Below the pieces are notes generated by a model. The model was not told where the DNA came from and ran no database searches. It saw nothing but the letters and a program-made list of their open reading frames with translations. Source: CAZVWW01 sp964631265 (GTDB taxonomy: Bacteria; Thermotogota; Thermotogae; MWEM01). From it: 5,355 nt of DNA. The stretch is from assembly GCA_964631265.1 (NCBI GenBank), contig CAZVWW010000139.1:1-5355 (forward strand), given 5' to 3'. Positions 1 through 4,470 of the stretch are shown here, piece by piece. Positions within the stretch are counted from its first letter, which is position 1. Every line of letters begins with the position of its first letter. Both the position numbers and the translations under genes were made by a program.

Positions 1-12
1 GGTAATTTTCAT
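1..12 (-). CDS. Possible 5' end of a leftward gene (only the first codons are in the window)
   Basis: On the minus strand an ATG at 12-10 is followed by codons for Lys-Ile-Thr before the window ends. An AAGGAGG Shine-Dalgarno lies at 25-19, leaving 6 bases to this ATG, which is close to ideal. A second in-frame ATG at 18-16 is too close to the ribosome site. A -10-like box further upstream (74-69) would give a leader of about 50 bases, consistent with this start. A competing reading is an open minus-strand frame from an ATG at 64 (first residues MTKETHKISRRWKK), but it has no Shine-Dalgarno, and the AAGGAGG would then just be Lys/Glu codons. The product cannot be identified. Confidence 0.45.
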
Positions 13-68
13 CGGCATCCTCCTTCTTCCAGCGACGGCTGATTTTGTGTGTTTCTTTCGTCATTTTT

Positions 69-96
69 ATTATACATGATTCAAATCGGTTCTTAA
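69..96 (-). promoter_or_regulatory. Candidate leftward promoter
   Basis: Read on the minus strand, a perfect TATAAT lies at 74-69. A weak -35 hexamer, TTAAGA (4 of 6 to TTGACA), lies 16 bases upstream at 96-91. Transcription would begin near base 62 and lead into the AAGGAGG/ATG at 25-10. The same bases also hold a poorer + strand candidate (TTGTGT 45-50, 17-base spacer, TATTAT 68-73), so the direction is not certain. Confidence 0.35.
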
Positions 97-97
97 A

Positions 98-373
98 ATG
101 CCGGATATGATAAAAAAGAATATGGAAAATCTAAGGGAAAAAGATCCATTGCTTTTTGAAGATCATCAAAAAAACCGGGATGAAGAACAGTATAAAAAGG
201 CCTTGCAAGCCGTTCAAAGAATCGCGAGCATTCTTAAACAGGAATTCCGAACAACAGAAGTCAGGGTGTTCGAAGAAACCATGAACGATCTTATTAACGG
301 GGGAAGGCACCTGCCGATTTTTAGGCGGGGGAGTAATCAAAAAAGAAAAGATGCGTATCCTGGCTCTGGTTGA
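98..373 (+). CDS. Hypothetical 91-residue protein, possibly a broken nucleotidyltransferase-like gene
   Basis: I do not recognise a complete family. The N-terminal two thirds are highly charged and helical. Residues about 30-58 (ALQAVQRIASILKQEF, then VRVF) resemble the helix and first strand that precede the GS catalytic motif in small MNT-type nucleotidyltransferases. The Gly-Ser and acidic metal-binding residues that should follow are absent, and the tail (GGRHLPIFRRGSNQKRKDAYPGSG) looks unlike folded protein. No Shine-Dalgarno precedes the ATG at 98, nor the later in-frame ATGs. An in-frame stop at 77-79 rules out a longer start. After the TGA stop the same frame stays open for a coiled-coil stretch. 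Overall this looks like decayed coding sequence rather than a working gene. The family resemblance is inference from pattern only. Confidence 0.35.
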   Translation: MPDMIKKNMENLREKDPLLFEDHQKNRDEEQYKKALQAVQRIASILKQEFRTTEVRVFEETMNDLINGGRHLPIFRRGSNQKRKDAYPGSG

Positions 374-487
374 CGAAAAGTAGTTCAGAGCCTAAACCAA
401 TCGGTGGAGGAATTGTCCGAACAAACGGAAGGATTGGAGCAACAGAACAAGACCCTGAAGAATCAACTGGTTCAATTTGAGATATAG
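374..487 (+). pseudogene. Coiled-coil remnant in frame after the stop at 371-373
   Basis: The reading frame of the preceding ORF continues past its TGA without another stop until TAG at 485-487. It encodes a run beginning RKVVQSLNQSVEELSEQ with alternating hydrophobic and Glu/Gln/Lys residues, typical of a coiled coil. A different frame just upstream reads GGGVIKKEKMRILALVDEK (327-383) before a stop; a single-base shift there would join MRILALVDEK to this coil. The two pieces are therefore probably parts of one frameshifted gene. There is no start codon or ribosome site of its own. The original function is unknown. Confidence 0.3.
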
Positions 488-605
488 CGAAATCACATCT
501 GATACTCACAAAAAGAGCGCTTGTTTCTCACACCTGGAACGGTTTGGCCAATCTATAAATCGAAACACTTTACGTCTGGATTCAGAGCTTGACTGACTTG
601 ATTTA

Positions 606-665
606 AAGATCACCGGGACAGGTACGCTGATGTTTTTTTATCTGGGTACTTGTCCCGGTGATCTT
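606..665. repeat. Imperfect palindrome with GGGACAGGT core (REP-like element)
   Basis: Bases 606-625 (AAGATCACCGGGACAGGTAC) pair with 646-665 over 20 base pairs, with one G-U (621/650), around a 20-base loop. The T7 run (632-638) is in the loop, not after the stem, so this is not an intrinsic terminator. The core ATCANNGGGACAGGT also occurs in the palindrome at 2020-2085. GGGACAGGT-type palindromes are the style of dispersed REP-like elements mobilised by IS200-like (RAYT) transposases. No such transposase is present here, so that assignment is inference. Confidence 0.65.
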
Positions 666-727
666 GTGAAATGAAAATTATAAGCATACTCTAAGGTTTG
701 CTTGCTATCATTTCAATGAAACCCAGC

Positions 728-736
728 GGGAGGGGG
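728..736 (+). promoter_or_regulatory. Ribosome binding site deciding the GTG start at 743
   Basis: The purine run GGGAGGGGG contains GGAGG at 729-733, 9 bases before GTG 743-745. The more upstream in-frame starts (TTG 698, ATG 716) lack a properly spaced Shine-Dalgarno, and this purine run would then lie inside the coding sequence as Gly-Arg-Gly codons. Confidence 0.6.
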
Positions 737-742
737 AAAATT

Positions 743-1645
743 GTGAAAATCAAATTCAAGACAGGATTTATCGTGTTATTCATTTTGTCAGTAGTAATTG
801 CCTATGCCTTTGGTCCGGGAGAAGGGACTCAACTCAGCAATGATATTGCCGTTAAAGCCCCGGATTATTGGGTCCATGACACCAGGATGAAGATTGTTGC
901 GGTGAGTTTACTCATCGCCGGCTCCGTTTCAGTCTTTTTTTTGTTTGGTGCACAGAGGACCCGTCGAATCATCATTTTAATCATATCCACGGTAATTGCC
1001 GGTTTTATCCTCGGTGGTTTTTTGTGCCCGATAAGCGTTGTCCAGAATGTATTTTTGAAATTTGACAGTGCCTATCTAATCCTCTTCTTAATCCCTTTGG
1101 TTGCAACGGTCGCTTTTGGGCGGTTTTTCTGCGGATACGTTTGTCCCTTTGGTGCGATCAGTGAATTATTGCATCTGCGGAAGTTCAGAATCAAAATCCC
1201 AGAAAAATGGGATAAACCGTTCAGATTCATCAAATATGCCGTATTGGGCTTTCTGGTAATACGGGTTCTTGTTTCTGGGGAAGCAGTAACAGACCTGACG
1301 CCTTTTAAAGCTCTTTTTACCTTTGGAGGCGAATGGATCAACTGGCTGCTAACCGGGCTGTTTATCGTTTTGTCCGTCTTTTTTTACAGACCATTTTGTA
1401 AATATCTCTGCCCCTATGGAGCAATTATGGCTGTTTTGAACCGGTTCAGTTTGTTAAGGATAAAGGCTGGAAAAACCTGTGTTGATTGCCGGTTATGCAG
1501 CGGAAACTGTTCGATGGGTGCCATGGGGGATGATATTAAAACATCCGGCGAATGTATCCTTTGCGGGGAATGCTGTACAAACTGCCCAAGAGAATCATTG
1601 TCAATATCATTATCATATAATAAAAAGGAGAAGGTGGTAGAATGA
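743..1645 (+). CDS. NapH/NosR/YccM-type membrane polyferredoxin (4Fe-4S binding protein)
   Basis: A 300-residue membrane iron-sulfur protein, likely passing electrons between the quinone or cytoplasmic pool and a partner at the outer face. From the GTG start, hydrophobic helices lie near residues 8-24, 50-70, 75-96, 108-128, 162-178 and 198-217. Family hallmarks are two FCxxxCPxGA motifs (Cys130/Cys134 and Cys219/Cys223) and a related LCP at Cys95. The C-terminal ferredoxin domain has CxxCxxCxxxC twice: Cys246, 249, 252, 256 and Cys271, 274, 277, 281, the second ending in CP. Cys256 is followed by Ser instead of the usual Pro. No napG, napC or nosZ neighbour is present, so denitrification genes should not be inferred and the substrate is open. 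The stop overlaps the start of the next gene (ATGA). An upstream TTG at 698 would add 15 residues but has no well-spaced ribosome site. Confidence 0.88.
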   Translation: MKIKFKTGFIVLFILSVVIAYAFGPGEGTQLSNDIAVKAPDYWVHDTRMKIVAVSLLIAGSVSVFFLFGAQRTRRIIILIISTVIAGFILGGFLCPISVVQNVFLKFDSAYLILFLIPLVATVAFGRFFCGYVCPFGAISELLHLRKFRIKIPEKWDKPFRFIKYAVLGFLVIRVLVSGEAVTDLTPFKALFTFGGEWINWLLTGLFIVLSVFFYRPFCKYLCPYGAIMAVLNRFSLLRIKAGKTCVDCRLCSGNCSMGAMGDDIKTSGECILCGECCTNCPRESLSISLSYNKKEKVVE

Positions 1646-2010
1646 ATACGAAAACAATGATGGTGGCGCTGTTGGTTTTTTTGACATTGACGGGTTTGAG
1701 TTGTGATTTTATACTTGAAGCAGAGGCCACATCCGTGACTGTCGGAGAAGCCTTTTTTATCCGTGCCACGGTGGAAAAAACACACAATAGATGTGTTTAT
1801 GAAGAGGCTGAGGGTTTTTCTTTTGATGCCTCGGAAAACATCACGCTGATCGGCAGAACGGAGTGGGAGGAAGTGACCGGGGATGTTTTTCAAACCTGGT
1901 TGAAAGTTGAGCCGAACAAAACCGGCACCGGTTATGTCAAGATTTGGAAGAATTGCAGTAAAGACGGATATGATGAAGAGGTAATGGCGTTTGAGGTTCT
2001 TTCAAGGTAA
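1642..2010 (+). CDS. Small predicted lipoprotein, partner of the NapH-like protein
   Basis: A 122-residue protein with a lipoprotein-type signal. It has a short basic N-terminus, a hydrophobic stretch (residues 6-17), and TGLSC ending at Cys21, which fits the permissive lipobox pattern. The mature part is rich in alternating beta-strand residues, including VTVGEAFFIRATV (32-44) and a TWLKVEP segment (85-91), suggesting a small Ig-like beta sandwich. Besides the lipid Cys it has exactly two cysteines, Cys51 (HNRC) and Cys105 (KNCSKDGY), which could form a disulphide or bind a cofactor. The ATG overlaps the upstream stop by 4 bases; AAGGTGG at 1631-1637 and AAGGAG at 1625-1630 precede it, so translation is probably coupled. 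I know no named family for it. A role as the extracytoplasmic redox partner of the polyferredoxin is inference from the gene pair. Confidence 0.78.
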   Translation: MNTKTMMVALLVFLTLTGLSCDFILEAEATSVTVGEAFFIRATVEKTHNRCVYEEAEGFSFDASENITLIGRTEWEEVTGDVFQTWLKVEPNKTGTGYVKIWKNCSKDGYDEEVMAFEVLSR

Positions 2011-2019
2011 GTTGATGAA

Positions 2020-2085
2020 ATGAATCAAGGGGACAGGTCCCGTGATTATGAATTCGTAATCACGGGACCTGTCCCCTTGATTCAT
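2020..2085. repeat. Near-perfect 66-base palindrome with GGGACAGGT core
   Basis: Bases 2020-2052 are the reverse complement of 2053-2085 across 33 base pairs, with one T-G exception (2049/2056), centred on GAATTC. There is essentially no loop, so as RNA it would form a very long hairpin, and as DNA a cruciform-capable palindrome. The left arm carries AATCAAGGGGACAGGTCC, matching 14 of 17 aligned positions of the arm at 609-625. It ends the redox gene pair and may also stop transcription, but the T7 run (2096-2102) starts 10 bases after the stem, so it is not a textbook terminator. The tandem heptamer TGATTCA TGATTCA (2078-2091) straddles its right end. Confidence 0.75.
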
Positions 2086-2102
2086 GATTCAGGCCTTTTT
2101 TT
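2086..2102 (+). terminator. Weak candidate terminator tail after the palindrome
   Basis: A T7 tract (2096-2102) follows the long hairpin 2020-2085 after a 10-base gap containing AGGCC. Transcripts of the lipoprotein gene could end here. The gap makes classical intrinsic termination uncertain. If the left-arm heptamer 2021-2027 paired with the second TGATTCA copy (2085-2091) the gap would shorten to 4 bases, but the rest of the stem would be out of register. Confidence 0.3.
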
Positions 2103-2104
2103 GT

Positions 2105-2134
2105 TGTACATTTCAGTCAAAATTGTAGTATAAT
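2105..2134 (+). promoter_or_regulatory. Promoter of the LuxR-family regulator
   Basis: A perfect -10 TATAAT lies at 2129-2134, preceded by TGTACA at 2105-2110 (4 of 6 to TTGACA) with an 18-base spacer; the overlapping TTGTAC at 2104-2109 is an alternative with 19. The predicted transcription start is near 2141, giving a leader of about 35 bases to the TTG start. The promoter lies just after the palindrome, so the regulator is probably transcribed separately from the redox pair. Confidence 0.6.
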
Positions 2135-2138
2135 CCTC

Positions 2139-2155
2139 TCGATTTATTGAATCGA
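2139..2155. repeat. Inverted repeat TCGATT-N5-AATCGA at the regulator's transcription start
   Basis: Six-base arms at 2139-2144 and 2150-2155 flank a 5-base centre. It is centred at about +7 relative to the start predicted from the -10 at 2129-2134. It could be a repressor-type operator (for example autoregulation) or a small leader hairpin just before the ribosome site. It does not resemble the CCTAACT dyad downstream of the gene. Confidence 0.35.
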
Positions 2156-2175
2156 TTGGAAGAAGGAATGATGAT

Positions 2176-3747
2176 TTGAGACTTTTAGAATTGCTTAAAA
2201 AAGCTGTGGAAGAAAACGATGTTCAGTCGTTTGAGTCAATTTTATATGAAAAACCAGAACGGATTTTTGACACGCCTGCTATAAAAAAAGTTTACACCCT
2301 TTTCAAAGGCTTTGTTTTAAAAGAGGGGGGCTTCAATCATTTTCAGACAACCACTCTGTTGTTGACCGCCTGGCTCGCGCTGCTCTCAGGCGATAACCGG
2401 AATCTTTACGGTTTGGCAAAAAAAGTGCAGGAAGATGTTGAGCGTTTAAACAGCCCCCCGGGGTCGTATACAGGAGCGCATTATCAGGCACTTTTTGAAG
2501 ATCTTCAAGCGTTATCTGCCATATTAGGAGACCCTGAAGACCGGCTTAAACACAGCCGGAAAGCCATGGCATTATTAACTGATGAGGACAACACCTTCTT
2601 TATGGCAAACGCCAACCTAACCCATGGGCAGATTCTGGTGGGAAACGGACGTTTGCGGGAAGGCGCGGATTATTTTTTCCGGGCTTATGAATTATTTTTA
2701 AAAAACAATCTCTCTTTTCCCGCTTCAGTGGCTTTAACCAACACACTGTTGAACTGGTTCAGACTGGGGGAATTCAAAGCCTTAAAAACAGAGGCAAAGA
2801 AAGCCCTGATGATTCATTCTACTTATGATGGTGACTTAAAAGAAGATATCAATACAAGACGAAAAAACTCAAACGAAAATAACGATTATTGGGATATTGT
2901 CCATCTCCCGCTGGGTATGTGTTATTACGAAGAAGGGAAACCATCATTAGCACTCAAACATCTCCAGAAGGCCAGAAGGGCCATTGATAAACTGCATCTT
3001 ATTCATATGCATGGTTATGTTGAAATCTATCTGATGAAAGCCTATGCTTTCACAGAAGATAAAGACGAGTTGAATACGCTCATAGAAGATGCTAAAAGAC
3101 TATTCAAGAATATGCATTATCCCATGATGGAATGGATTGTTTTGTATGGTCAGTTTTTACTGGAAAAGAAACTCCCCCGAAAAGATATTGAACATCTGGA
3201 GGCTTCTTTTGAGGACAACGCTTATAAACATCTGATACTAATTGAACTGCTGACACTCCTTTTTCTGGATGGCCAGACACACCATTTTGATTTGGAAATT
3301 TTAACAGAGTCCATAGCAAACGCCCGTTTCTCCGGGGACGTTATCAGTCTGCAAACGTTGCTTTTACTGTTGGCTGATTACTATTACATGAAGCGGGAGG
3401 AAAAAGCCCCCAAGGTTATCCTGGGGGAGACGGTGAAACATTATAAGACTTATGGCTTGAAAGCATCATTATATCAATATCCTTTCCATTTCTGGCCGTT
3501 GCTGATAAAACTGGCTCCTTCAATTCAGCAACCCGAAAAAACAGAAGTTCCGATGGAAAACTTAACTAAAAGGGAGCTGGATGTCATCCATCTTATGGCA
3601 GAGGGGAAAAGCAACAATGAGATTGCCAAAAAACTCTATGTCAGTTTAGGTACGGTCAAATGGCATGTCAACAATATTTTCGGAAAACTCAGTGCCAAAA
3701 ATCGAATTCAGGCGATTGAAAAAGCGAAACGATTTAACTTTTTATAA
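2176..3747 (+). CDS. TPR-containing LuxR-family transcriptional regulator
   Basis: A 523-residue cytoplasmic DNA-binding regulator. The C-terminal domain (about 461-523) is a clear LuxR/GerE helix-turn-helix: LTKRELDVIHLMAEGKSNNEIA, the recognition segment VSLGTVKWHVNNIFGKL (489-505), then a final helix RIQAIEKAKRF. The rest is all-helical and TPR-like, with recognisable helix pairs around 142-212 and 244-310, as in the arm of MalT/LAL regulators. There is no P-loop ATPase, PAS, GAF or response-regulator receiver domain, so the protein equals roughly the C-terminal half of a MalT-type protein; signal sensing must use the TPR region. The start is TTG, with AAGGA at 2163-2167 eight bases upstream; the nearby ATGs at 2168 and 2171 are out of frame and stop at once. 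It sits directly before a promoter with a dyad at -42.5, so it probably activates the downstream operon. The ligand is unknown. Confidence 0.88.
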   Translation: MRLLELLKKAVEENDVQSFESILYEKPERIFDTPAIKKVYTLFKGFVLKEGGFNHFQTTTLLLTAWLALLSGDNRNLYGLAKKVQEDVERLNSPPGSYTGAHYQALFEDLQALSAILGDPEDRLKHSRKAMALLTDEDNTFFMANANLTHGQILVGNGRLREGADYFFRAYELFLKNNLSFPASVALTNTLLNWFRLGEFKALKTEAKKALMIHSTYDGDLKEDINTRRKNSNENNDYWDIVHLPLGMCYYEEGKPSLALKHLQKARRAIDKLHLIHMHGYVEIYLMKAYAFTEDKDELNTLIEDAKRLFKNMHYPMMEWIVLYGQFLLEKKLPRKDIEHLEASFEDNAYKHLILIELLTLLFLDGQTHHFDLEILTESIANARFSGDVISLQTLLLLLADYYYMKREEKAPKVILGETVKHYKTYGLKASLYQYPFHFWPLLIKLAPSIQQPEKTEVPMENLTKRELDVIHLMAEGKSNNEIAKKLYVSLGTVKWHVNNIFGKLSAKNRIQAIEKAKRFNFL

Positions 3748-3761
3748 TCCCATACCAAATC

Positions 3762-3777
3762 CCTAACTTTAGTTAGG
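3762..3777. promoter_or_regulatory. Candidate LuxR-type operator (CCTAACT-TT-AGTTAGG)
   Basis: A perfect 7-base inverted repeat with a 2-base centre lies between the regulator and the methyltransferase gene. Its centre (3769.5) is at -42.5 from the start predicted by the TATACT box at 3800-3805, where class II activators such as LuxR-type proteins bind, abutting a poor -35. No T run follows, so it is unlikely to be a terminator for the regulator gene. No second copy was seen in the window. Confidence 0.55.
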
Positions 3778-3805
3778 TGAATTATCGCTTAAAAAAATCT
3801 ATACT
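3777..3805 (+). promoter_or_regulatory. Promoter of the methyltransferase-hydrolase operon, probably activator dependent
   Basis: A -10 TATACT (5 of 6) lies at 3800-3805. The hexamer 17 bases upstream, GTGAAT at 3777-3782, matches TTGACA at only 3 positions and touches the dyad at 3762-3777. A good -10 with a poor -35 next to a dyad suggests that transcription needs a bound activator. The predicted start is near 3812 and the leader is about 35 bases. Confidence 0.5.
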
Positions 3806-3846
3806 CTCTCTGAAAGCAAAAAAATAAAAAATCAGGAGGGAGTCAT

Positions 3847-4458
3847 ATGGAAACATTAAGCAGTCACTTTGAGCAATGGGGAGCGGTCGTGTTCTTTATT
3901 GTTCTGTACAGTCTGGTCTTTCTTTTTCTACCGTTTTACAAGAAAATGCAGCGGAAACCGGCCACAGCATATTTTGCATTTGTCATTGCTTTTGCGATAG
4001 AAATGCACGGGATTCCGTTCAGCATGTTTGTTATCAGCAATGTAATTGGGAAATCGTTGCCGGAAGGGATTCTCTGGGGACATACACTCGTAGGAAATGT
4101 TGGTCATCTGGGTCTTTATCTAAGTGTTATTCTGGGATTGGCGGGATTCTTACTGATCGTTCTGGGTTGGCGGGATATTTACCACAACTACTGGAAAAAA
4201 GTTGAAGGTCAAGGAAAAGTCGTTCAATCGGGAATTTATTCCCTGATACGCCATCCACAATACACGGGTCTCTTGTTGATATCAGTAGGGATGCTTTGCG
4301 ATTGGGCAACGCTTCCCACCCTGATCATTTTCCCTTTGATTGTCTGGATGTATACCAGATTGGCTAAAAGAGAAGAGGCGGATATGGTCAATGAGTTCGG
4401 CGAGGAATACAGAATGTACATGAGAAAAACAAAGCGTTTCATACCGTTTTTAATATAA
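3847..4458 (+). CDS. Integral membrane methyltransferase of the isoprenylcysteine/phospholipid (ICMT/PEMT-like) group
   Basis: A 203-residue membrane protein expected to transfer a methyl group from S-adenosylmethionine to a lipid or membrane-embedded small molecule. Hydrophobic helices lie near residues 12-30, 41-64, 84-107 and 141-170. The C-terminal half carries the signature of the group: GIYSLIRHPQYTG (129-141), then REE (175-177) and EFGEEYRMYMRKTKRFIP (183-200); in characterised relatives the RHP segment and the later acidic residues form the methyl-donor site. The length is normal for the bacterial family. Bacteria rarely have prenylated proteins, so the true substrate is unknown and the name should not be taken literally. 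AGGAGG at 3834-3839, 7 bases before the ATG, is an excellent ribosome site. Only 12 bases separate it from the hydrolase gene, so the two form an operon. Confidence 0.87.
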   Translation: METLSSHFEQWGAVVFFIVLYSLVFLFLPFYKKMQRKPATAYFAFVIAFAIEMHGIPFSMFVISNVIGKSLPEGILWGHTLVGNVGHLGLYLSVILGLAGFLLIVLGWRDIYHNYWKKVEGQGKVVQSGIYSLIRHPQYTGLLLISVGMLCDWATLPTLIIFPLIVWMYTRLAKREEADMVNEFGEEYRMYMRKTKRFIPFLI

Positions 4459-4470
4459 AAAATTTGGGAG

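Larger units (their letters stand above)
488..742. other. Gene-free stretch upstream of the NapH-like gene
   Basis: About 255 bases without a credible ORF on either strand. Its only clear structure is the palindrome at 606-665. A possible -10 box TATAAG lies at 679-684, about 60 bases before the GTG start at 743, but no acceptable -35 hexamer stands 16-18 bases before it. A TATAAA at 554-559 likewise lacks a -35. A TTGACT at 589-594 resembles a -35 but has no -10 at the right distance. The promoter of the NapH-like gene is therefore not resolved. Confidence 0.5.

Noticed and set aside
131..340. Minus-strand 69-residue ORF opposite the 98-373 ORF
   Set aside because: It has no ribosome site and its composition is the mirror of the charged + frame; it is probably a shadow.
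321..509. Minus-strand 62-residue ORF
   Set aside because: It has no Shine-Dalgarno and no recognisable motif, and it lies across the decayed + strand coil.
606..665. Intrinsic terminator reading of the first palindrome
   Set aside because: The T run lies in the loop, and the bases after the stem (GTGAAATGAAAA) are not T-rich.
698..742. TTG 698 as the start of the NapH-like gene
   Set aside because: CTAAGG sits almost on top of it, the added residues MLAIISMKPSGRGKI are not typical, and GGAGG at 729-733 fits GTG 743 much better.
1414..1893. Minus-strand 159-residue ORF spanning the ferredoxin domain and the lipoprotein gene
   Set aside because: It lies opposite two genes with clear motifs, and its translation has no domain-like pattern.
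743..2010. Naming the pair napH or nosR and inferring nitrate or nitrous oxide respiration
   Set aside because: The motifs define only the broad polyferredoxin family, and no nap or nos neighbour is in the window.
606..2102. CRISPR array or composite transposon
   Set aside because: There are only two related palindromes, with no spacer regularity, and no transposase or terminal repeats around the genes.
3876..4205. + strand 109-residue ORF inside the methyltransferase gene
   Set aside because: It is an out-of-frame shadow; the overlapping frame carries the RHPQYTG methyltransferase signature and the AGGAGG ribosome site.
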